This document shows positions 1 to 6,232 of a DNA stretch of 12,714 bases, in pieces. Numbering within the stretch: position 1 is the first letter of the stretch; every line of letters starts with the position of its first letter. Source of the DNA: CAZJAD01 sp964543855 (lineage in GTDB: Bacteria > Electryoneota > RPQS01 > DYHQ01); assembly GCA_964543855.1 (NCBI GenBank), contig CAZJAD010000065.1:1-12714 (forward strand), read 5' to 3'. The notes under the pieces are model-generated. The model ran no database searches, had not been told where the DNA came from, and saw nothing but the letters and a program-made list of their open reading frames with translations. The position numbers were made by a program, and so were the translations under genes.

Positions 1-16
1 AATCAGGGACATTACC

Positions 17-970
17 ATGAGCGAAGGCAACAGCAATAGCCAATTGCGCATTGGCGTGGTAGGCATAGGGCCGGTGGGAGCCGTCTTGGTGGCACATCTC
101 CTCGAAGCCGGTGCATTTGTTGTTCCGTGTGATGTCATCAAGGGTCGGATGGACAGTATCCGGAAATCGGGTATTTATCTGAAGCATGCGATTGAGAAAC
201 ATGTTGCCGTGCCTCAGGTATGTCACTCGACACAGCAACTGGCCATGTATGACCTGGATTTGATTGTTATCGCTGCGAAGACTCCTGCCTTAGACAAAGT
301 CATCGAGGAGGTTTCGCAGATTGACTCAGACAAGTTGTTCGTCATGTGTGCACAGAACGGCATCGACAATGAGGCAGAGGTTGCCAAGGTCTTTGGCGAT
401 AGCAGAACCTTACGGATGGTAGTGAACTATGCCGGGAACATGAGTGGCCCGAACAGCGTGCATGTCAGTTTCTTCAATCCGCCCAATTACCTCGCGGCGA
501 TGATGCCTGAAGGAGATGATATCGCCAAGCAGCTCGTTGAATTGCTCAATTCTGTCGGTTTGACAACTGAGATTCCGGAGGACATCCAAGACTATGTCTG
601 GGGAAAGACGATCCTGAACGCTGCTCTGAGCCCCGTTTGTGCAATTACCCGACAGACGATGAAGGAAGTGATGGACTTTCCGGAAACCTATGAACTCGTG
701 GAAGCGCTCATTGATGAATCCATCGCTGTTGCGGAGAAAGAAGGGATCGAACTGGGCAAGAAATTCCGTCGTTTCGGTGTCCGTTATCTGAAAAACGCCG
801 GACATCACCGGCCCTCGATGCTGATCGACCTGGACGAGGGTCATCGCACCGAAATCGACCGCCTCAATGGCAAGATTGTGGAGTATGGAAAGAAGCACTA
901 TATTCCCACACCCCTGAATCTCTCGGTCTCGGCCTTGATTCGCCTTCTGGAGTATTCGGCAGCAAAATGA
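17..970 (+). CDS. Ketopantoate reductase family (ApbA/PanE-like) NAD(P)H-dependent dehydrogenase
   Basis: The 317-residue protein has the full two-domain layout of 2-dehydropantoate 2-reductases, at about the usual length (300-320). The N-terminal Rossmann fold starts near residue 11 with the dinucleotide motif GIGPVG (16-21). QNG (113-115) is the family nucleotide/substrate motif. In the helical C-terminal domain, WGKTILNAA carries the presumed catalytic Lys197 and Asn201, and the segment around 267-285 (SML, TEIDRLNG) carries Ser267 and Glu279, matching the residues that bind ketopantoate and protonate it in PanE. Known for the family: reduction of a 2-oxo acid to a 2-hydroxy acid, in pantothenate synthesis for PanE, though many paralogues have other substrates. 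It is the first visible gene of the aromatic-degradation block, 74 bases before Had, so a catabolic substrate or a role in CoA supply are both possible. The ATG at 17 has an AGGGA-like site upstream; the promoter lies outside the window. The fold is sure, the substrate is not. Confidence 0.85.
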   Translation: MSEGNSNSQLRIGVVGIGPVGAVLVAHLLEAGAFVVPCDVIKGRMDSIRKSGIYLKHAIEKHVAVPQVCHSTQQLAMYDLDLIVIAAKTPALDKVIEEVSQIDSDKLFVMCAQNGIDNEAEVAKVFGDSRTLRMVVNYAGNMSGPNSVHVSFFNPPNYLAAMMPEGDDIAKQLVELLNSVGLTTEIPEDIQDYVWGKTILNAALSPVCAITRQTMKEVMDFPETYELVEALIDESIAVAEKEGIELGKKFRRFGVRYLKNAGHHRPSMLIDLDEGHRTEIDRLNGKIVEYGKKHYIPTPLNLSVSALIRLLEYSAAK

Positions 971-1044
971 CGGGATCAACCATGTGTTTCATGACTTGAG
1001 GCAAAGACTGTTCTCATCGAAAATAAAGGAGACGGAGTAGGCCG

Positions 1045-2100
1045 ATGGACAAGATACATGCCTATCAAATGGTTGCCAAGGATCAACCCTTGGAGCGGGT
1101 TTCGTATCCCATTCCGCAACTTGCTCTGGGCGAAGCGCTGGTTCAGGTCGCCGGATGCGGAGTCTGTCACACAGACCTCAGCTTCTGGCATTACGGCGTC
1201 CCGACACGGCACGAACCGCCGCTGACCTTGGGCCATGAAATCAGCGGGACAGTCCTCGAAGGCCCGGCGGAATTAGTCGGGAAACCGGTGGTTGTCCCTG
1301 CAGTGCTTCCCTGCGGCGAATGTGCGCTGTGCAAAGAAGGCAGGAGCAACATCTGCCAGAAACAGCTCATGCCCGGCAACGATTTTCACGGCGGATTCGC
1401 CAGCCATGTTGTGGTTCCAGCCCGTTACTTGGCCGAGGTCCCCAATGCGGTTCTCGCCAACTACGAACTCGCCGAGCTTGCGGTCGTTGCCGATGCCATC
1501 TCCACACCCTATCAGGTGATCCGCAAGAGCGGCCTGGAGCCGGGGGATTTCGCGATTGTAATCGGTGTCGGTGGAGTGGGTCTCTATATGGCTCAGCTCG
1601 CTCACATCTTCGGCGCGAAAGTGCTGGCCGTTGACATTTCGCAGGAACGCTTGGATTTCATCGCTCAGGCAGGGGTGACGAATACGCTCAACACTAAAGG
1701 GATGGACATCAAAGAAATCAAGAAGGGTGTCAAGGCTGTCTGCAAGGAAATGGGTGCACCGCCGCACAGCTGGCAAATCTACGAAGTATCGGGCACGAAA
1801 GCCGGACAGGAGCTGGCCTTTGCCCTGCTCGGGATCGCAGGCACTCTCTCCGTCGTCGGGTTCACACTGGACAAGCTCGACCTGCGCCTCAGCAACTTGA
1901 TGGCATTTGATGCACAGGTCATCGGCACATGGGGCTGCAAGCCCGAGTTGTACCATGATGTGATTCAGATGGTGGCAGAGGGCAAATTGAAGCTCAAACC
2001 CTTTACCGAGACTCATCCGCTCTCCGAAATCAACGACATCTTCCAGAAAGCACTGGCGCACAAGCTCCTGAAACGGGCTGTCATGGTGCCCGACTTCTAA
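1045..2100 (+). CDS. had: 6-hydroxycyclohex-1-ene-1-carbonyl-CoA dehydrogenase (Had), zinc-type
   Basis: This 351-residue medium-chain alcohol dehydrogenase oxidises 6-hydroxycyclohex-1-ene-1-carbonyl-CoA to the 6-oxo compound, with NAD+, in the anaerobic benzoyl-CoA pathway (Had in Thauera, BamQ in Geobacter). Catalytic-zinc ligands are visible in GCGVCHTD (Cys41) and GHE (His64, Glu65). The structural-zinc loop has four cysteines at 90, 93, 96 and 104. The Rossmann motif GVGGVG lies at 174-179, and an acidic Asp197 at the end of the second strand (AVDIS) favours NAD+ over NADP+. The specific assignment rests on overall resemblance to Had proteins and on the two genes that follow, Oah and Dch, which are the hydrolase and hydratase of the same short pathway. 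The ATG at 1045 has GGAG at 1034-1037 and AAGGAG at 1026-1031 upstream. Length and motifs are intact. Confidence 0.9.
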   Translation: MDKIHAYQMVAKDQPLERVSYPIPQLALGEALVQVAGCGVCHTDLSFWHYGVPTRHEPPLTLGHEISGTVLEGPAELVGKPVVVPAVLPCGECALCKEGRSNICQKQLMPGNDFHGGFASHVVVPARYLAEVPNAVLANYELAELAVVADAISTPYQVIRKSGLEPGDFAIVIGVGGVGLYMAQLAHIFGAKVLAVDISQERLDFIAQAGVTNTLNTKGMDIKEIKKGVKAVCKEMGAPPHSWQIYEVSGTKAGQELAFALLGIAGTLSVVGFTLDKLDLRLSNLMAFDAQVIGTWGCKPELYHDVIQMVAEGKLKLKPFTETHPLSEINDIFQKALAHKLLKRAVMVPDF

Positions 2101-2161
2101 TGGACTCGAGTTTCCTCTTTGCCAATCATTCCCCGAGGTTGCACATAACACAGGTGACAAC

Positions 2162-3247
2162 ATGAAGTATGAGCTTTTCAGCCACAATCTTGTCGAAACG
2201 AAATTCTCGGAAATCATCTATGAGCTCCGTCCGTGCCTCGACGAGGGCGGGAAACCCGTCGAGGGCTTGTACAACGCTTGGATATTGCTCAACAATCCCA
2301 AGCAGTACAACTCGTACACAACTTCCGCTGTCAAGGAAGTAATCCTGGCTTTCCGCCAAGCGTCGATGGATCGCGCTGTGGTTGCCGTTGTCTTCACTGG
2401 CGTCGGCGACAAAGCTTTCTGCACCGGAGGCAACACGAAGGAGTATGCGGAGTACTATGCAGGCCGGCCTTTGGAATACAAGCAGTACATGCGCCTGTTC
2501 AACGACATGATCACTTCCATTCTCCTATGTGACAAGCCGGTGATCTGCCGAGTCAACGGGATGCGCGTTGCAGGAGGTCAGGAAATCGGCATGGCGTGTG
2601 ACTTCGCGATTGCAAGCGACTTGGCGGTTTTTGGCCAGGCCGGTCCCAAACACGGAAGTGCACCAGACGGTGGGAGCACGGATTTCCTGCATCTCTTCGT
2701 GGGTATCGAGCGGGCCATGATGAGCTGCACGCTATGTGAGATGTGGAGCGCGTACGAAGCCCTTGCTTTCGGGCTGATTACTCAGGCTGTGCCGGTGCTG
2801 AAAGTCGACGGTCGCTTCGTCCGCAATCCTCTCGTTATCACTGACCGCTGGCTGGACGAAACGGGCGAGATGGTGTATGGCCGTCGCAAGAAAGGTGACG
2901 CGTTGGCCGAAGGGAAAAAAGTGCTTGCCAGCGCCACCATCGATCTCGCGCCGCTGGACGATGTTGTCAACTCAATGACGACCAAGTTCATGTATATGAT
3001 GCCCGATTGCACGAGTAAGACTCTGAACGGTGTGCGGAAGAAGAAACTGGAACACTGGGATCGCAATCAGCAGACCAACCGCGACTGGCTCGCACTGAAT
3101 ATGATGACCGAAGCGAAAGCCGGCTTCCGAGCCTATAACGAAGGGCCAAAGGGTAAACGGGAGGTCGATTTCATCAAGCTCCGCCGCATGCTGGCGGAAG
3201 GTCATCCTTGGGATGACGAACTTATCAATGCGATTCTGCCGAGGTAA
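2162..3247 (+). CDS. oah: 6-oxocyclohex-1-ene-1-carbonyl-CoA hydrolase (Oah/BamA)
   Basis: The 361-residue protein is a crotonase-superfamily ring-opening hydrolase. It adds two waters to 6-oxocyclohex-1-ene-1-carbonyl-CoA and cleaves the ring to 3-hydroxypimelyl-CoA; its gene (bamA) is widely used as a marker for anaerobic aromatic degraders. Recognisable conserved stretches are NNPKQYNSYTT (44-54), the oxyanion region FCTGGNTKEYAEYYAG (86-101), the second crotonase motif around 131-147 (VNGMRVAGGQEIGMACD), GQAGPKHGSAPDGGSTDF (158-175), and the C-terminal KKKLEHWDRNQQ and NMMTEAKAGFRAYNEGPKG blocks. These are far closer to BamA than to ordinary enoyl-CoA hydratases, which are about 100 residues shorter. 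AGGTGA at 2152-2157 is the ribosome binding site. It lies 61 bases after Had and 5 bases before Dch, with the Dch ribosome site at its own end, so translation is probably coupled. No key residue appears lost. Confidence 0.95.
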   Translation: MKYELFSHNLVETKFSEIIYELRPCLDEGGKPVEGLYNAWILLNNPKQYNSYTTSAVKEVILAFRQASMDRAVVAVVFTGVGDKAFCTGGNTKEYAEYYAGRPLEYKQYMRLFNDMITSILLCDKPVICRVNGMRVAGGQEIGMACDFAIASDLAVFGQAGPKHGSAPDGGSTDFLHLFVGIERAMMSCTLCEMWSAYEALAFGLITQAVPVLKVDGRFVRNPLVITDRWLDETGEMVYGRRKKGDALAEGKKVLASATIDLAPLDDVVNSMTTKFMYMMPDCTSKTLNGVRKKKLEHWDRNQQTNRDWLALNMMTEAKAGFRAYNEGPKGKREVDFIKLRRMLAEGHPWDDELINAILPR

Positions 3248-3252
3248 GTAAT

Positions 3253-4029
3253 ATGGCTGAGAAAGTCCTGACGGAATCACTTCACGATAGTCAGGTTGTT
3301 CGTCTGACCTTAAATGCTCCTAAAGCGAATATCCTTGACAGCCAGATGATGAGCGGGCTCACCGCCGCTCTCGATAGTGTGCGCAGCCAGCCTCGGGTGA
3401 AGTTTGTCCAATTCGTAGGCGCCGGCGATCATTTCTGTTTCGGCGCAAGTGTGCCCGAGCATACCCGCGAGAATGCTCCACGAATGTTGGAGCAGTTCCA
3501 CGGACTCTTCTACACACTGGCGGATTTGGCTGTTCCCACCGCTGCGCTGGTGTCCGGCAACTGTCTGGGTGGCGGAATGGAACTCGCGCTGATGTGCAAT
3601 TTCATCTTCGCTGACCGTACAGCGCGGCTCGGGCAGCCCGAGATTAATTTGGGCGTTTTTCCGCCTCCGGCATCTTTGCTGCTCCCGATGAAGGTCGGCC
3701 AGGCGAAAGCCGATGACATCATTCTGACCGGCCGAATCCTATCCGCCGATGAAGCGGCCGACATGGGGCTTGTGACGCAGCTCTTCGACAACCGTGAATC
3801 GCTTCTCGAAGGCGTCAATGCGTGGACTGAGAAATACATTCTTCCCAAGAGTGCGATGTCGCTTCGGCACACTGTACAGGCAGCACGCTGGCAGTTCAAC
3901 AGAGAGCTCAGGAAGCGGCTGGACAAAATCCAGGACTTCTACATCGATGAGCTGATGAGCACGCACGATGCCAACGAAGGTATTACCGCTTTCCTTGAAA
4001 AGCGGTTGCCGCGCTGGCAGGATCGATAG
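3253..4029 (+). CDS. dch: Cyclohexa-1,5-diene-1-carbonyl-CoA hydratase (Dch)
   Basis: The 258-residue crotonase-family protein is of normal length for dienoyl-CoA hydratases. It hydrates cyclohexa-1,5-diene-1-carbonyl-CoA, the product of benzoyl-CoA reductase, to 6-hydroxycyclohex-1-ene-1-carbonyl-CoA, the substrate of Had (Dch in Thauera, BamR in Geobacter). Visible motifs are FCFGASVPEH (61-70), the oxyanion-hole segment GNCLGGGMELAL (102-113), and GQPEINLGVFPPPAS (127-141), which are typical of Dch and differ from short-chain enoyl-CoA hydratases. A GAGG site at 3241-3244 overlaps the end of Oah and lies 8 bases before the ATG. The order Had-Oah-Dch brings together three consecutive enzymes of the modified beta-oxidation branch. 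The reductase itself is not in the window. Confidence 0.9.
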   Translation: MAEKVLTESLHDSQVVRLTLNAPKANILDSQMMSGLTAALDSVRSQPRVKFVQFVGAGDHFCFGASVPEHTRENAPRMLEQFHGLFYTLADLAVPTAALVSGNCLGGGMELALMCNFIFADRTARLGQPEINLGVFPPPASLLLPMKVGQAKADDIILTGRILSADEAADMGLVTQLFDNRESLLEGVNAWTEKYILPKSAMSLRHTVQAARWQFNRELRKRLDKIQDFYIDELMSTHDANEGITAFLEKRLPRWQDR

Positions 4030-4121
4030 CACCCTGCATCGACATCCTCGCGTAGAGCTCGCGACCTCTGGGTCGGCATGGAATCATCATAATCTGATCC
4101 ATACAAACAAAAGGAAGACTA

Positions 4122-4289
4122 ATGAGTAGCCTTCTTCAAGGAAAAGTCGCTCTTGTTACCGGCGGCAGTTCGGGCATTGGGACGGCAATCGTGCGGATTC
4201 TCGCCCGGGAAGGAGCCCATGTCGCTTTCACCTACCGGCGCAACAAACAGGGCGCCGACGATCTCCTGGCCGAACTTGAGTCCACCGGT
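4122..4289 (+). CDS. Short-chain dehydrogenase (SDR), N-terminal fragment cut by assembly gap; possible 3-hydroxypimelyl-CoA dehydrogenase
   Basis: Only the first 56 residues are visible; the reading frame then enters the N run. They show a classical SDR start: beta-strand KVALVTGG, the cofactor motif TGGSSGIG (13-20), an alpha-helix, and GAHVAFTYRR, where the basic residues after the second strand suggest NADP(H), as in FabG-like enzymes. The catalytic Ser-Tyr-Lys residues would lie in the hidden part. A full SDR is about 250 residues, so some 190 are missing. AAGGAAG at 4111-4117 is a good ribosome site for the ATG at 4122. Lying between Oah/Dch and a thiolase, it is well placed to oxidise 3-hydroxypimelyl-CoA to 3-oxopimelyl-CoA; that role is inference. 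A general 3-oxoacyl reductase is the alternative. Confidence 0.8.
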
Positions 4290-4389
4290 NNNNNNNNNNN
4301 NNNNNNNNNNNNNNNNNNNNNNNNNNNNNNNNNNNNNNNNNNNNNNNNNNNNNNNNNNNNNNNNNNNNNNNNNNNNNNNNNNNNNNNNN
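4290..4389. other. Assembly gap: exactly 100 N, true length unknown
   Basis: The run is exactly 100 N, the usual placeholder for a gap of unknown size. The SDR enters it after 56 residues and the thiolase leaves it at its active-site cysteine, in a different reading frame. From family lengths, the gap must hide about 570 bases of SDR and about 260 bases of thiolase, so at least about 0.8 kb plus any intergenic sequence or extra genes. Reading frames drawn through the N are artefacts. Confidence 0.97.
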
Positions 4390-5301
4390 ATGGCGTGCCC
4401 TTCCGGAATGAAAGCCCTGGAGACGGCAAGTATGCGTCTGGTGCTCGGTTCAGCGCGTTTCATTCTGGTTGGCGGCATGGAGAGTATGAGCACGATGCCT
4501 TTTCTTCTCAAAGATTGTCGCTGGGATGGTTTTCGGATGGGCAACAAACAACTGCTCGACGGTTGGGCGGACAGCACCGATCCCCTGATTGGCCAGGGCA
4601 TGGGACAAACAGCGGAGAATCTCTTCGACCGATACCAGATTTCCAGAGAAGAGCAGGACGAATACGCGGCCCTCTCTCAGGAAAAAACTCATCAGGCTTG
4701 GGAGTCCGGTCATTTCAGATCGGAAGTGACACCAATCGAGACGGATGACGGCACCGTAGAAAAGGACGAGACTTTTCGCTATCCGGTTAACCGCGAGAAA
4801 CTCGCGAGCTTGCCAGCCGTATTTCGAAAGGGCGGCTCCGTCACGGCGGGCAATGCCTGCGCGATGGCCGACGGTGCGGCCTTCATGTTGCTCACGACCA
4901 AAGACATCGCACAAGCCGAGGGGCTTCCCGTTATGGCGGAGTTGGCCAGCTTCTCCCAAACCGCTGTCGACCCGGCGTACATGGGTGAAGGACCGGCTCA
5001 TGTGATTCCGCTGCTGCTCAAAGAACACTCCATGACAATCGCCGATCCGGATCTTCTGGAGGTCAACGAAGCGTTCGCCATACAGGTTCTCGCGAACGAG
5101 AGAGTCCTGAAATGGGATCGCAACAAATTAAATGTCCACGGAGGGGCCATCGCCCTCGGACATCCAACAGGTTGTACCGGCGTCCGAATTGTTGTGACTC
5201 TTCTCCACGCCCTGATTACCCATGACAAAGAACAGGGCCTTGCGTCCCTCTGCGGGGGTGGGGGTGTAACGATGGCGACGCTCGTGAAACGGTCAGCGTA
5301 G
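4390..5301 (+). CDS. Thiolase (acetyl-CoA acyltransferase), 5' part lost in gap
   Basis: The visible 303 residues are the larger part of a thiolase, missing about 85-90 N-terminal residues. All catalytic parts are present: the nucleophilic cysteine in ACPSGMKAL (codon 4396-4398, two residues after the gap), GGMESMS, NEAFA (Asn codon 5065-5067), the histidine in GGAIALGHPTG (codon 5161-5163), and the second cysteine in LCGGGGV (codon 5251-5253). It is therefore probably active. Thiolases of this type cleave 3-oxoacyl-CoA with CoA. Next to Oah and an SDR, the likely reaction is 3-oxopimelyl-CoA to glutaryl-CoA plus acetyl-CoA, which is inference from context. A general acetyl-CoA acetyltransferase is the alternative. 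The ATG at 4390 is internal to the protein, not a start. The stop lies 45 bases before the FAD-subunit gene, consistent with one operon. Confidence 0.92.
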   Translation: MACPSGMKALETASMRLVLGSARFILVGGMESMSTMPFLLKDCRWDGFRMGNKQLLDGWADSTDPLIGQGMGQTAENLFDRYQISREEQDEYAALSQEKTHQAWESGHFRSEVTPIETDDGTVEKDETFRYPVNREKLASLPAVFRKGGSVTAGNACAMADGAAFMLLTTKDIAQAEGLPVMAELASFSQTAVDPAYMGEGPAHVIPLLLKEHSMTIADPDLLEVNEAFAIQVLANERVLKWDRNKLNVHGGAIALGHPTGCTGVRIVVTLLHALITHDKEQGLASLCGGGGVTMATLVKRSA

Positions 5302-5346
5302 TGATTGCCCAGAGAGCAGCTCGCAAATCAAGACTCGAGATCGTAG

Positions 5347-6216
5347 ATGTTAAAGGCCTTTGACTATCACCGACCAACTGACTTGAATGAGGCTTGCCGC
5401 TTGATGGCCGACCTGCCACAGGCTCAAGTACTGGCGGGCGGGACTGACTTGCTGGTGGACATCGACACCGGATTGCGTCAGGCTCGCCATGTGGTCTCTG
5501 TCAGCCGAATCACTGAATTGAGACAGATCGAGCAGTCTGATTCAAAGGTCTCCATCGGCGCAGCCTGTACGGCAAAGGAAATCCAGTCGTCTCCACTGAT
5601 TCGGCGTCATTTTCCCGAAATCACAGATATGGTGCCGCATTTCGCTTCACCTCAGATTCGCGCACGCGCCACCGTCGGAGGAAATATCTGCAGCGCGGTG
5701 GCATGTGGAGATTTTCCGGTCATACTGACAGCACTGCAGGCTGAAATCGAGGTCGTCTCGCGCAGAGGCCGTCGAATAATCCCGTTGAAGGATTTCATCA
5801 CCGGCTCGCGGGAGACTGTACGGAAAGCCGATGAGATTCTCACGCGAATTCTCGTTCCGCTGAAACCTTCTTCAGCCGCGGCGTGCTATTTGAAGTTCAA
5901 GCGCCGAGCCTCCAACTCACTCGCGGTGGCCAGCGTGGCTTCCTTTGTCGACATACAGAACGGCATTTGCCGAGAAGCGCGAATCGTATTGGGAGCGGTG
6001 GCGCCGTATCCACTCTCCTCTCAGAAGGCTGCTTCTGCGCTGGTTGGCAAGAGAGTCGAAGACAACGCCATCGAGCAAGCCGCTTCCTTGGCCAGAGACG
6101 ACGCCAAACCCATCACGGATGTCCGGGGAACCGAGGCCTATCGTCGCGAACTTGTCTATGTTCTCACGAAACACGCGCTCAAGTGCTCCTTGGAGAGACT
6201 CACGGGTCAGTGGTAA
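5347..6216 (+). CDS. FAD-binding subunit of a xanthine dehydrogenase-family molybdenum enzyme
   Basis: The 289-residue protein matches the medium subunit of molybdenum hydroxylases (CoxM/XdhB/HcrB type). FAD motifs are AGGTDLL (30-36) and QIRARATVGGNIC (103-115), and the C-terminal CO-dehydrogenase flavoprotein domain follows (RRASNSLAVASVA, VLGAVAP). It passes electrons between the 2Fe-2S clusters of its partner and an external carrier. Its length matters: 4-hydroxybenzoyl-CoA reductase beta subunits are longer because a loop of about 40 residues with four cysteines holds an extra [4Fe-4S] cluster. Here TVGGNIC is followed at once by SAVACGDFP, with no such loop. So an HcrB identity is not supported despite the aromatic context. 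The ATG at 5347 gives the standard MLKAFDYHRP start; the ribosome site is weak. The stop lies 16 bases before the partner gene. Confidence 0.88.
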   Translation: MLKAFDYHRPTDLNEACRLMADLPQAQVLAGGTDLLVDIDTGLRQARHVVSVSRITELRQIEQSDSKVSIGAACTAKEIQSSPLIRRHFPEITDMVPHFASPQIRARATVGGNICSAVACGDFPVILTALQAEIEVVSRRGRRIIPLKDFITGSRETVRKADEILTRILVPLKPSSAAACYLKFKRRASNSLAVASVASFVDIQNGICREARIVLGAVAPYPLSSQKAASALVGKRVEDNAIEQAASLARDDAKPITDVRGTEAYRRELVYVLTKHALKCSLERLTGQW

Positions 6217-6232
6217 CGAGAGCAGACGCACA

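Noticed and set aside
1273..2217. 314-residue minus-strand open frame opposite Had
   Set aside because: Shadow of the Had coding frame; no recognisable motifs and no plausible start context.
4088..4093. CATAAT as a -10 box for a separate SDR/thiolase transcript
   Set aside because: No -35-like sequence at the proper distance (CCTCTG at 4065-4070).
4153..4389. Thiolase reading frame extended upstream through the N gap into the SDR gene
   Set aside because: The sequence before the gap in that frame is an off-frame reading of the SDR N-terminus, which has a clear start, ribosome site and TGxxxGIG motif in the other frame.
5945..6232. Longer N-terminus (96 extra residues) for the Mo/2Fe-2S protein
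   Set aside because: It would overlap the FAD subunit by over 270 bases, and the extra residues are R/S/P-rich with no motif; ATG 6233 starts the ferredoxin domain directly.
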